A stretch of DNA of 64,000 nucleotides from Leptolinea tardivitalis (GTDB lineage Bacteria > Chloroflexota > Anaerolineae > Anaerolineales > Anaerolineaceae): assembly GCF_001050275.1 (NCBI RefSeq), contig NZ_BBYA01000002.1, forward strand, positions 186,001-250,000, read 5' to 3'. Shown in pieces: positions 42,950 through 51,834 of this stretch. Both the position numbers and the translations under genes were made by a program. Positions within the stretch are counted from its first letter, which is position 1; every line of letters starts with the position of its first letter. The notes below the pieces were generated by a model that saw nothing but the letters and a program-made list of their open reading frames with translations, had not been told where the DNA came from and ran no database searches.

Positions 42950-45726
42950 GCAAATCTAGTTTGCAGCAATTGGTGGATGCCGGTCAATCCCCCTGGTTGG
43001 ATAATATTGACCGCCGGCTTTTAAAAGATGGCGGCCTTGCCAAATTGATTGCCGATGGCGATATCACTGGTGTGACATCAAACCCGACAATTTTTAACAA
43101 TGCGATTGGCGGTTCACGCATCTATGATGAAACGATCCAGCCGATGGCACTTGCCGGGAACGACCCGGAATCGATTTTCTATCAACTTGCCATTGAGGAT
43201 ATTCGCCAGGCAGCTGATTTGTTCCGGCCTATCTACGACCAGACAAATGGCGCTGATGGCTATGTCAGTCTGGAGGTAAGCCCCAAACTGGCACGCAGTA
43301 CAAAGAAGACTGTGGAAGAAGCCAAACGGCTGTGGAAACTACTGAACCGTCCGAATGTGATGATTAAGATCCCCGCCACATTACAGGGTTTGCCGGCCAT
43401 TACAGCTGTTATTGCCGAGGGTATAAACGTCAACGTTACGTTGATCTTCTCCATCGAAAGGTACCAGGCTGTAGCCGAAGCGTATATTCGCGGTCTTGAA
43501 AAAAGAGTAAAAGCCAAGAAACCAATTGACCACATCGCGTCATGTGCCTCTTTCTTTGTTTCCCGTATTGACACCAAGGTGGATGGTCAACTCAGGAAAA
43601 TTGTTGAAGCCGGGGGCAGTAATTCCAAATTGGCTTCTGAATTGATGGGTAAGGCGGCTGTTTCGACGTGCAAGACAGTTTTTGGTATTTTTGAAGAAAC
43701 CTTTGCTTCTGAACGGTTTCAGAAACTGGCAGCCAAGGGCGGACGGATACAACGGACGTTATGGGCTTCTACCAGCATGAAAAATCCGGCGTATCGCGAT
43801 GTTTTGTATGTCGAATCTTTGATCGGTGCAAACACTATCAACACCATGCCGCCAGGAACCGTGAAAGCCTTCAAGGATCACGGGCAGGTAGGCAAGGGTG
43901 CAAATGAAGGAAAAGCAGAAGCCGCGAAAGTGCTGGCTGATTTACCCAAAGCCGGCATTGACATGATGGAGGTTTCTGCCCAATTGGAGGATGAAGGTGT
44001 TAAATCTTTTATTGCCTCCTACAAAGAATTGCTGAAGACTATCGACAAGCGTTCCAAAGAATTCCGAAAATCCATGGGCAATTTAGCTGTCCCGGTTGAA
44101 AATGCGATTAAAGCATTAAAAGAGAAAGATTTTGTTGCCCGGATGGAAAACAAGGATGCCTCTCTCTGGACGATGGATCCAGCCGGTCAAAAAGAGATCG
44201 GTATTCGATTGGGATGGCTGGCTGCACCTGCCAAAGGAGCTGCCATTATTGAATCCATCAAACCTCTTCTGGCAGAATGCAAAGAAGAAGGAATGTCACG
44301 GATTCTTCTTCTCGGTATGGGTGGCTCTTCATTGGGTGTTGAAACCATGTCATTGATCCTGGGTACCGGGGAAGCCGGTATGGAATTGAAAATTCTGGAT
44401 ATGACAAACCCGGATCAGGTTCTGGCGGCTGCTCATTGGGCCTCATTAAAGAAAACTCTCTTTTTTGTGGGATCAAAATCTGGCTCCACAAGTGAAAGTA
44501 ATGCATTCATGGATTATTTCTGGGAAAAAGCCCAGAAAACTCTTGGAAAGAAAGCCGGACGGCACTTCATTGCCATCACAGATCCGGAAACCAGCCTGAG
44601 CAAGGTGGCAGAAGAACGCGGATTCCGAAAAGTACTCTTGAGTGATCCAGAAGTTGGCGGACGGTATTCTGCCTTGACTATGTTTGGATTGGCACCTTCT
44701 GTGTTGATGGGGCAGGATACCGACAAGCTGCTGGAAACGGCATTAAGTATGAGTGAACTTTGTTCATCCTCCACTCCCATCGAACGCAATCCGGGCATCA
44801 TGCTGGGAGCATTTATCGCGGCAGGTGTTTTGAAAGGAAAAGACAAAGTCACCCTGATTACAGACCCAGAACTAGCTGCTTTTGGTCCCTGGGTTGAACA
44901 GCTCATTGCTGAAAGCTCAGGCAAAAATGGAAAAGGTATCGTTCCGGTGGATGCCGAACCAAAACTGGACTTCTATTCGACGGACCGGGTATTTGTCTAT
45001 TTGCGGCTTAATGGTAAAAATGAACGCCGCGCCGCCAAAGCTCGCCGCGCCGGACATCCCTTGCTGGTGCTGCCCTGGAATTCAGGATATGACCTGGGTG
45101 GTGCGTTTGTTCAGTGGGAAGTAGCTACAACGGCGGCATGCTGTCTGATGGGTGTTAATCCATTTGATCAGCCAGACGTGCAGGAAAGCAAGGTACGCAC
45201 AAAACAATTGACGGATGCCTACTTGAAAGACGGGAAACTCAACATGGGATCGCCTATATGGGAAAATGAAGTAGCTGCCATATATGGTGACCATTTGAAC
45301 GGTATTGATTCTGCCAAATCTTTATCAGACGTTCTGAGTGTCTTTCTCAAACAGGTTCAGATCGGGGATTATGTAGGCGTGAATGCTTATGTGCCGCGCA
45401 ACGATCGTACGATGAACGAATTTACAAAATTCCGAAGCGCCATCACAAAAAAGACCGTCACCCCAACAACTCTGGGTTACGGTCCACGCTTCCAACATTC
45501 CACCGGTCAACTTCACAAAGGCGGGGCTAATAATGGCCTGTTCATTGAAATCACGGCCGAACCTTCGGCTGATGCCGAAATCCCCGGATGGAAAATGCCT
45601 TTCAGTGTACTCGAAGCCGCACAGGCTCTGGGCGATTTTGATACCCTGCAATCGCGCAAACGCCGGGTTATTCGCATTCATTTCAAGAAACCTTTTGGAC
45701 GCGGAATGCTGCCTGAAATCAAGTAG
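42946..45726 (+). CDS. bifunctional transaldolase / glucose-6-phosphate isomerase
   Basis: 926 residues in two parts. Residues about 1-375 are a transaldolase: GVTSNPTIFNNAI near 42-54, the Schiff-base lysine in NVMIKIPAT near 140, and SFFVSRIDTKVDG near 204-216. Residues about 380-926 are a phosphoglucose isomerase: LLGMGGSSLGVE near 455, SKSGSTSESNAF near 510, and the late HKGGANNGLFIEIT near 855. The fusion would take sedoheptulose 7-phosphate plus glyceraldehyde 3-phosphate to fructose 6-phosphate and on to glucose 6-phosphate. Such Tal-Pgi fusions are known in several lineages. It ends the operon before a strong terminator. Confidence 0.95.
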   Translation: MSKSSLQQLVDAGQSPWLDNIDRRLLKDGGLAKLIADGDITGVTSNPTIFNNAIGGSRIYDETIQPMALAGNDPESIFYQLAIEDIRQAADLFRPIYDQTNGADGYVSLEVSPKLARSTKKTVEEAKRLWKLLNRPNVMIKIPATLQGLPAITAVIAEGINVNVTLIFSIERYQAVAEAYIRGLEKRVKAKKPIDHIASCASFFVSRIDTKVDGQLRKIVEAGGSNSKLASELMGKAAVSTCKTVFGIFEETFASERFQKLAAKGGRIQRTLWASTSMKNPAYRDVLYVESLIGANTINTMPPGTVKAFKDHGQVGKGANEGKAEAAKVLADLPKAGIDMMEVSAQLEDEGVKSFIASYKELLKTIDKRSKEFRKSMGNLAVPVENAIKALKEKDFVARMENKDASLWTMDPAGQKEIGIRLGWLAAPAKGAAIIESIKPLLAECKEEGMSRILLLGMGGSSLGVETMSLILGTGEAGMELKILDMTNPDQVLAAAHWASLKKTLFFVGSKSGSTSESNAFMDYFWEKAQKTLGKKAGRHFIAITDPETSLSKVAEERGFRKVLLSDPEVGGRYSALTMFGLAPSVLMGQDTDKLLETALSMSELCSSSTPIERNPGIMLGAFIAAGVLKGKDKVTLITDPELAAFGPWVEQLIAESSGKNGKGIVPVDAEPKLDFYSTDRVFVYLRLNGKNERRAAKARRAGHPLLVLPWNSGYDLGGAFVQWEVATTAACCLMGVNPFDQPDVQESKVRTKQLTDAYLKDGKLNMGSPIWENEVAAIYGDHLNGIDSAKSLSDVLSVFLKQVQIGDYVGVNAYVPRNDRTMNEFTKFRSAITKKTVTPTTLGYGPRFQHSTGQLHKGGANNGLFIEITAEPSADAEIPGWKMPFSVLEAAQALGDFDTLQSRKRRVIRIHFKKPFGRGMLPEIK

Positions 45727-45790
45727 ATATGTATTCGGTCTTAATTTGGGATTACGAGAGAGTATCGTAATCCCATAACAATAAAAAGAA

Positions 45791-45835
45791 AAAACACCTC
45801 ATTTCCTGAGTAATCTATCGGAAATGAGGTGTTTT
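45791..45835. terminator. bidirectional terminator
   Basis: A 16-bp perfect stem (45791-45806, 45820-45835) with a 13-base loop. Arms begin with AAAA and end with TTTT, so it ends the tal-pgi operon and the convergent acetyltransferase gene. Confidence 0.9.
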
Positions 45836-45867
45836 CTTTGTTATAAATGATTATGCAGAAGCAGTGG

Positions 45868-46500
45868 TTATGTAATAAGTTTATCTACTTCTCCATTCAT
45901 AATGAAGGGCAGGTTTTGTTGGATCTTGTCATAAGACCAATTCCACCATTGAATCTTCTGCAATTTCATGATGGTGTTTTCATCAAAACGCTTTTTGATT
46001 TCCTTTGCAGGAATACCACCAACAACAGAATAAGGAGGAACGTCTTTTGTCACCACTGCCCTTGTGCCTATAATGGCACCATCGCCAATATGTACTCCTG
46101 ACAGGATGACGGCTTCATATCCAATCCAGACATCATTACCAATAATGATATCGCCTTTGTTATCCCAGGCAGAAGCAACGTTTGCTTTGTCTAGATTCCA
46201 TTCCTCAAAGAAAATGGGAAATGGATAAGTGGAAAGCGATTTTTGTGTATGATTAGCGCTGTTGAAAATGAATTTTGCCCCACAGGCGATTGAACAAAAC
46301 TTGCCGATGATTAATCTGTCTTTATTAATTGGATAGTGATATAGAACATTGTTCTTTTCAAATTGTGTCGGATCAGATACAAAATCGTTGTACATTGTGA
46401 AATCACCGATACTGATACTTGGATCAGTAACCACACTTTTCAAGTAAATGGTTTCTGTATCATTTTTCCGTGGATACATTTTCATTTCTGGAATAGTCAT
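45868..46500 (-). CDS. Vat/CatB-like xenobiotic O-acetyltransferase (LbH fold)
   Basis: From ATG 46500 with AAGGAG upstream the product has 210 residues. It carries the hexapeptide-repeat left-handed beta helix and strong resemblance to streptogramin A (Vat) and type B chloramphenicol acetyltransferases: MKMYP start, [36 protein letters not shown] with the catalytic His, [13 protein letters not shown], and the terminal KWWNW-like [10 protein letters not shown]. Residues and length agree with the Vat group. True substrate is not known; many chromosomal relatives do not give resistance. The gene looks more AT-rich than its neighbours, which suggests gain by transfer, perhaps from Firmicutes. 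Confidence 0.88.
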   Translation of the reverse strand: MTIPEMKMYPRKNDTETIYLKSVVTDPSISIGDFTMYNDFVSDPTQFEKNNVLYHYPINKDRLIIGKFCSIACGAKFIFNSANHTQKSLSTYPFPIFFEEWNLDKANVASAWDNKGDIIIGNDVWIGYEAVILSGVHIGDGAIIGTRAVVTKDVPPYSVVGGIPAKEIKKRFDENTIMKLQKIQWWNWSYDKIQQNLPFIMNGEVDKLIT

Positions 46501-46526
46501 AGAGTAACTCCTTGAGTTTATTTTTT

Positions 46527-46565
46527 TTATTCGACTATTCCAGCCATCACAATGCACCTTTGCAT
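46527..46565 (-). CDS. possible 12-codon leader peptide upstream of the acetyltransferase
   Basis: On the minus strand ATG 46565 opens a 12-codon frame ([12 protein letters not shown]) ending at TAA 46529-46527, 27 bases before the acetyltransferase start. AAAGGTGG lies upstream as a possible binding site. Antibiotic resistance genes are often controlled by such leaders. There is no experimental or comparative support here, so this is speculative. Confidence 0.3.
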   Translation of the reverse strand: MQRCIVMAGIVE

Positions 46566-46566
46566 A

Positions 46567-46617
46567 ATACCACCCACCTTTCTGAAAAAATGATTGGTTA
46601 ACCAACCAGGGTGGTAT
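46567..46617 (-). repeat. inverted repeat with inner palindrome upstream of the acetyltransferase
   Basis: Arms ATACCACCC (46567-46575) and GGGTGGTAT (46609-46617) are a perfect 9-bp inverted repeat. Inside lies the 12-bp palindrome TTGGTTAACCAA (46594-46605). It could be an operator, an attenuator stem or a remnant end of a mobile element. Confidence 0.6.
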
Positions 46618-46662
46618 CATACCTCAATTTTCTACTGTTGAATGGATCTTTCAGAAAAATTA

Positions 46663-46688
46663 AGGTTTCATACTAAATGGTAAAACCT
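46663..46688 (-). terminator. probable terminator after the frameshifted M23 gene
   Basis: On the minus strand AGGTTT (46688-46683) pairs with AAACCT (46668-46663) and is followed by TTAATTTTT. Short stem, moderate support. Confidence 0.45.
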
Positions 46689-46706
46689 GAACAAGATGAT
46701 CCGTGA

Positions 46707-47982
46707 TCAATCGGGTGCAGGTGAATAACCACCAACCTGGGGAAGATCCCTGTAGAAGCCGTCTGTTCCTTTAAACCGAAAATACGTGACTGCGCCAGGA
46801 TTTATGGTGATATTGTAGTGATATTTTGTCTTTTCATATTCAATTTCAACTATATAATTTCCGGCTGGAAGATCACTTAATACAAGGTTTTCACCATAAT
46901 ATGGATCGCTGTGAACAAATTTTTCGCCGTATGTACGTACGTACAAGCCAGGTTTTTTTGCGGTCTGCCTGCATTACAGTAATTTCCTGTGATGTGTAGA
47001 AAGACCCTGATGTGTTCATAATTCTACCGACCAATACTCCCCATCCTTGAGGCGGTGCCAGCCAGAGTTCGGGATTCAGGGAAGAATTGAACATATTCTG
47101 TTTCCAGCGAACTTCAAAATGAAGGTGCGGGCCTGTTGTGGCGCCAGTATCCCCGACAATTCCAAGAACATCACCGGTGTTGACCTGCTGATTGGGTTGA
47201 ACATAGACTTCGTTCATATGGGCATAGATTGTGTAGAGTTTTTCTCCCTGGAACCCAAAGGAATGTTCAAGGGTCACAGCAATGCCATAAGGGTCTTTGG
47301 ATTCATTGACTCCTGCATAAACTCCATACCCGGCCCATAGAACGCGTCCGGGTGCAGCCGCTCTAACCGGGGTTCCCATGGGGGCATCGATATCTATACC
47401 GGTGTGAACAACACCTTCCCACTTCTCATTAATTCCGCCATAACGGTAGTTCCACAATGGCCAATTGATTGTGTTGGCTGAAATAGGGCGGGCGAAATAG
47501 AAATGATCATGCTCGCTCAATGCCCAGGGGATCGGGTAAAGCGGTGGACGCCAGTTTAATTCACCAGACGGTTCTGGGGTGGGAAAAGCAATCTCAAGAG
47601 GTTCTGCTTTGGCGGGGTCTGGTGTTGGAGCAACTGTAACCAGATTCATTGTTGGTGTTGCCATTTGTATTGTTGGTACAGCAACAGTCGGTTCGACTGT
47701 TGATATATCTGTGGCAGCCATTGTTTGTATTTTAGTCGGGGTAGGCCAGGCTAATTCAATTGTGGCTGTGGGTGGAACATCTTGCCCATTTGAGGCTTCT
47801 TTTTGAGCTGGATCATCAAGTGTTGGAAGCACTTTTAAAAGTGAACTTCCATTATTGGATTCAGTGGATGGATTCGATGCCTGAACTTCCGGGATGGTTA
47901 GATACGTTGAACAGGAAGATAAACTGATGGTTATCAAAAGATTCAAAAAGAATACGTGTAAGAAACTTGCATTACATTTCAT
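46707..47982 (-). pseudogene. M23 peptidase lipoprotein interrupted by a frameshift
   Basis: Frame one (47982 to 46891) encodes a lipoprotein signal with lipobox LSSC (Cys24), a Thr/Pro-rich linker, and a full M23 endopeptidase domain with HTGID (H-x3-D) and the HLHFE motif. It then runs out of the natural sequence at about residue 340. A second frame (46946 to 46707) continues exactly where it breaks, with LYVRTYGEKF and a beta-rich tail ending in GYSPAPD. Joining at the seven-A run (T7 at 46953-46959 on the plus strand) gives KKPGLYVRTYGE and an intact gene. One base less would restore the frame. It may be a sequencing artefact, a recent mutation or slippage. The peptidase itself is complete in frame one. 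Confidence 0.85.
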
Positions 47983-48013
47983 TTCAATTCAGTTCTCAAT
48001 TTGTTCACACACA

Positions 48014-49921
48014 TCATTTACTTTTAACCGGCGTGGATGTTGCTTCCGGTGGAACGGCTGTGGGAAGCGGAGTGAGGGTATTTTTGACAGCCGGCTTAGA
48101 GAAATTTACACCAGGATACATTTGCGATAACGCGGTGTTTAAATCCAATCCATCGGTCATGGCGAATAATGTGAACCTTGCACCGGGATAATACGTGATC
48201 CAATTGGATAAAGCCGGGAACCTTTCCCATCCATATCTTGCTGCCCATTCCGTAAAGTCTATCCAGTAGCCTTCTGGCACGCCAATTTCTTTTCCGCCTT
48301 TTTCATAAACAGAAGGATCACCTGAATTACGGGAGGTTATGTCCCAGGCTTTATCTGTCATGGGACGTCCCTGCGAACCATCCTGGGTACGAGTTTTCAG
48401 GAAAATCCTCCAATATGTTTGTGTGCCCATATCTTCGCGTACGAGTGCCATCCAACCTGAATTCATGGGCAGGTCATTAATAGAAATTCCCCGGCCGGTG
48501 CTCAACCAGGAGTTTTGCATGCCTGGCTCTTCATTGGTATCTTTATCTGTGAAAGCAGCCTTCAGACTGTTGAGCAAATCCCATCCGACCAGATTACCAA
48601 TTCGAGTGCGCAAACCGACGAAGGATTCGTCTACAGAATCTAAGAGAGCCGGTGTAGGAGCAGAAACACCGTCTAGAACCGCTAACCCATCCATACCGGC
48701 CGGTACTGGATCTTTAGCCAAAATTGGAGTCCATAACGGTTCTGCTGTCGGCGAAGGCGCTTCCGCCAAACGTGAAGAAAGAGCTTGAGGCAGACCGGCT
48801 ATCTTCCAATCCATTCCCTGAATAGGACCTGGCAGACGAATTAATGGAATTCGAATCAGCCCTGTCTCTATCTCATAGGAAGCAAAGGCAGTCAGATTAG
48901 GTTGAAGAACCCGTGAGGCAATTGTCGTACCGGTTGGATCCCAGATAGGCCAATCGCCAGTACCCACTGTTTTTAATGGTTCATTGGGGTTGGTATTGTT
49001 CCAGATGACCAGTGTTTCAATTCCGTTGGTTTTCTTTGCCCAGCTCAGGAAACGCCCATCTGGTGACCAGCTTGGGTGAGTATCTTTACTTTCAGAGTCA
49101 AGGCTGATGTTGATAAAACGTTCATTGAAATTATCAAGACGGGCGATCCAGATTTCATCTTCACCAGAACGGTCGGAAACAAAAGCAATTTGACGTCCGG
49201 TTTCTCCAGGCATCCAACGAGGTGAAAAATCAGTGGATGGTTCGTTGGTCAATTCCAGTGGCGCTTTTTCAGGATGCGCAACCTCCAAAAGGTATATATC
49301 GAGATTACCTTTGGTATAAGATTCGTAGGCAATCCATTGACTGTCAGGCGACCAGGTTGGGGACCCGTCATATTCCGGGGTGGATGTCAGCTGGGAGATT
49401 TCTCCAGTCAGCAGGTCAAGTGTATACAAATCCCAATATCCGGAACGGTGAGAACTGAAGGCGATCTTTGTCCCATCCGGACTAATACTTGGATCAATAT
49501 CATCATATTCACCATCTGTCAGCCGAAGCAATGGCAAATATTGAGGATGATAGGCGAACAGGTGAAAATAAGCGCCATCTGCCAGAGAAAGGATTATTAC
49601 TCCTTGCTGTTGTAGTCCTGAAAAATTCGCACTGGGTTCTGTGGGAGTCAGTGTTGGAATTTCAGGCGTAGGAGAGGGTGATTCTGTTGGAATTTCGGTG
49701 GGGATTATTTCTGTCGGAGTACTGGTAGGTGTTTCTGTAATTGTAGGCGCAGGAGGTAAAGTTGGAGTGGTGAGAACACTACTTTCAAAAATCGGCCAGA
49801 GGAAGTAAATCGTTCCGGCAATATTGGCAATAATGAATAAAACCAATAGATATAGAACCACTTTGGAAACAGGTTTTGATTTCATAAGGCCGGCATTCTG
49901 GGTTGGAGGATGGTTTTCCAA
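48014..49921 (-). CDS. membrane-anchored PD40/TolB-like beta-propeller protein
   Basis: Up to 635 residues from a TTG at 49921; an ATG 12 codons later (49885) is an equally good start. A membrane helix lies near 20-45, followed by a Thr/Pro-rich linker (about 50-95). Next come TolB-type PD40 repeats (DPSISPDGTKIAFSSHRSG, SPTWSPDSQWIAY, HPSWSPDGRFLSW) over roughly 115-360. The C-terminal 250 residues form a separate domain without a recognised fold, containing a WRIFLKTRTQDGSQGRP segment. It ends in a second Pro/Thr-rich tail. Predicted exported and surface-anchored. It lies five bases after an M23 gene and 31 bases before another, so it belongs to an envelope operon. Confidence 0.82.
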   Translation of the reverse strand: MENHPPTQNAGLMKSKPVSKVVLYLLVLFIIANIAGTIYFLWPIFESSVLTTPTLPPAPTITETPTSTPTEIIPTEIPTESPSPTPEIPTLTPTEPSANFSGLQQQGVIILSLADGAYFHLFAYHPQYLPLLRLTDGEYDDIDPSISPDGTKIAFSSHRSGYWDLYTLDLLTGEISQLTSTPEYDGSPTWSPDSQWIAYESYTKGNLDIYLLEVAHPEKAPLELTNEPSTDFSPRWMPGETGRQIAFVSDRSGEDEIWIARLDNFNERFINISLDSESKDTHPSWSPDGRFLSWAKKTNGIETLVIWNNTNPNEPLKTVGTGDWPIWDPTGTTIASRVLQPNLTAFASYEIETGLIRIPLIRLPGPIQGMDWKIAGLPQALSSRLAEAPSPTAEPLWTPILAKDPVPAGMDGLAVLDGVSAPTPALLDSVDESFVGLRTRIGNLVGWDLLNSLKAAFTDKDTNEEPGMQNSWLSTGRGISINDLPMNSGWMALVREDMGTQTYWRIFLKTRTQDGSQGRPMTDKAWDITSRNSGDPSVYEKGGKEIGVPEGYWIDFTEWAARYGWERFPALSNWITYYPGARFTLFAMTDGLDLNTALSQMYPGVNFSKPAVKNTLTPLPTAVPPEATSTPVKSK

Positions 49922-49926
49922 ACGGT

Positions 49927-50949
49927 CTATTTGGCCGCAAGACTTGCTTTAAATAAATCCATCGGATCAAACATCTGGAAAACACCACTTACTCGCCAGT
50001 TGCAATAGTTATGCCTGTCTTCTTCGGTAGTAATTGGGTCATAATGTCCCATATTCTTGAATGTGGCACCAGATGGACCGATGCGCATTTCAAGGTGAAG
50101 ATGTGGGGCACTGGAATAACCGGAATTACCAACATAACCAATAATCTGGCCAATCTGGATGGCGTCTCCCTGTTTGAAGCCGGGAGCGGCAATCATATGT
50201 CCATAGAGGGTATACAGGGATTTACTGGATGAATTCCATTGATCTTTCGAAAGATCGGGACAGTTCAATTTATTGTTGATTACAGTTCCAATAGGCTGCG
50301 TGGGAATCTTGATGGCATGCAGAATATTTTGTGGGAGTGATTCCAACGGGGTTTCAATCATCAGTGCATACCCATATGGAGGTTTTTCCTCAGAATCAGA
50401 CATTGAGACTTTACCGGAAAAAACCGACAGAATGGGATTTCCCAGAATGGACTTGTTGCCTCTGCTCCAAAATGCAAAATCTACACCATGATGCCCAGAA
50501 TCTTCTCCAGGTGGAGGCATTTTAAATTCTTGTGAGATCAGTTCCTGCAAATCTCCAATATTAAAATCTTCCAGCGGGCTGCTGATGGTTAAAGTCTTCA
50601 CAGCTACTGGTGAAGTATTGTTTGCCATGTTATCGGGTGTAGATTGGGTTGTCGGTTGGCGTGTTGGAGTAATAAAAGGTGTGTTGACAACATCAGGGGT
50701 TTTAATTAAACGTGCACCTGACCATTCACTATTTGCTATAGCAGCATCAATCGGTGAGATCGACGGTGTAGCGCCGGGCAAGACCACTGTAGCAGCCGGC
50801 AACTGACTTACTTCTTGATTCGTTTGAGGTAAATAAATAAAAACAAATGCTGCCGTGATCATCATTACAAAAACGAATAATTTGATGATGATCAAAGTTA
50901 CGCCTGTCAGCAAAGGAATTAGGTTTGAGAAATTATCCCTATTGTTCAT
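49927..50949 (-). CDS. M23 family peptidase, membrane-anchored
   Basis: 340 residues. A membrane helix lies near 15-40, then a Thr/Pro-rich linker, then the M23 domain at about 145-320. HHGVDFAFW (H-x3-D) and the HLHLEMR motif near 285 carry the zinc ligands, and YGHM is the third conserved site. An insertion of about 60 residues sits between the first strand and the YGHM part (PPYGYALMIE to SKSLYTLYGHM). It would cut peptidoglycan cross-links or bind them outside the cell. It heads a three-gene unit with the PD40 protein and the second M23 protein. Confidence 0.9.
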   Translation of the reverse strand: MNNRDNFSNLIPLLTGVTLIIIKLFVFVMMITAAFVFIYLPQTNQEVSQLPAATVVLPGATPSISPIDAAIANSEWSGARLIKTPDVVNTPFITPTRQPTTQSTPDNMANNTSPVAVKTLTISSPLEDFNIGDLQELISQEFKMPPPGEDSGHHGVDFAFWSRGNKSILGNPILSVFSGKVSMSDSEEKPPYGYALMIETPLESLPQNILHAIKIPTQPIGTVINNKLNCPDLSKDQWNSSSKSLYTLYGHMIAAPGFKQGDAIQIGQIIGYVGNSGYSSAPHLHLEMRIGPSGATFKNMGHYDPITTEEDRHNYCNWRVSGVFQMFDPMDLFKASLAAK

Positions 50950-50984
50950 GAACCCCTGAATACCTGCAAGATTATGTTTTCGGT

Positions 50985-51023
50985 AGAAGAGAGGCTGACT
51001 TGAATTCCGTCAGCCTCTCTTCT
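50985..51023. terminator. terminator between membrane-protein gene and M23 operon
   Basis: A perfect 15-bp inverted repeat (50985-50999, 51009-51023) with a 9-base loop, 12 bases beyond the stop of the 51036-51752 gene on the minus strand. Separates it from the M23 operon downstream. Confidence 0.85.
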
Positions 51024-51035
51024 GGAATTAGTACA

Positions 51036-51752
51036 TTAGCGTTTTCTGGGAGCCGGTTCGGTAAACAGGTCTCCGGGCGTATCCAGATCATCCACAGGTG
51101 GAGGGGGTGGAGTTTCGCGATGGGGAGCTGTGGGAGCAGATTGTGAAGCCACTGGAGCTATGGGGGCTGGAGCTGTAGGTACAGGCATAATAGGAGTTGT
51201 TGAACTTACCGGGACTCCAAAAATAGCTGCACGAACCAGAGTTCCCAGTCCGGGGACATTCGCATTCTCAGGAGACCACGGTTCACCGTAGAAGACAGCT
51301 CTGACTCTGCCTGAATACAGGAAGATCAAAACGATGATATCCAGGAAGGTCATCAAGGAGTAACCGCAAATGGCGGCAACTGCAACTCCGGTAACAGCTC
51401 CTACATCCGGGAGCAGGCTATTAATTACCGGAATACCCGCTCCAAGAAGGAGGAACAGACCGCCTATTGATCCAAACAATGCCAGGAAAACGGCACCCAT
51501 GCGGGAGCTGTTTTTCAACCGGATTAGTCCTGAACCGATGGATGCATACCATATGCAGAGGACCAGACCAAAAATCGCGCCGATTACCGGCATAAACACA
51601 GCCTGTGGATTGGTAGATGCCGTAGCCAGATTGGGGATAATAGCAAAAACGACGGTTGCTGCAGCACCGAGCAAGCAGACAACAGCCAGTAGGAAGTGGT
51701 ATGATGCCACAAGAATGACACCATCCCATACTGATTTGTCGTTATTATTCAT
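51036..51752 (-). CDS. four-helix membrane protein with Pro-rich tail
   Basis: 238 residues, ATG 51752 with AGGAGG upstream. Four hydrophobic helices (about 15-35, 48-68, 80-105, 115-145) are followed by a ~75-residue cytoplasmic or outer tail rich in Pro, Ala and Thr that ends basic (PAPRKR). No family recognised; the DDL/TPGD tail has no known motif. It stands between the WD40 gene upstream and the M23 operon downstream on the same strand, with a terminator after it. Function unknown, presumably envelope. Confidence 0.7.
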   Translation of the reverse strand: MNNNDKSVWDGVILVASYHFLLAVVCLLGAAATVVFAIIPNLATASTNPQAVFMPVIGAIFGLVLCIWYASIGSGLIRLKNSSRMGAVFLALFGSIGGLFLLLGAGIPVINSLLPDVGAVTGVAVAAICGYSLMTFLDIIVLIFLYSGRVRAVFYGEPWSPENANVPGLGTLVRAAIFGVPVSSTTPIMPVPTAPAPIAPVASQSAPTAPHRETPPPPPVDDLDTPGDLFTEPAPRKR

Positions 51753-51834
51753 CCTTTATTCCTCCTGTATTGCAGAATCGAAGAATGGCGATTTCAGAAT
51801 GGCTGTATTTTAACCTGAAATCATTCCATTCCAT

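Noticed and set aside
45791-46620. Insertion sequence or integron around the acetyltransferase gene
   Set aside because: No transposase or integrase fragment, no target duplication, and the inverted repeat at 46567-46617 is confined to the leader; the 45791-45835 repeat is a normal terminator.
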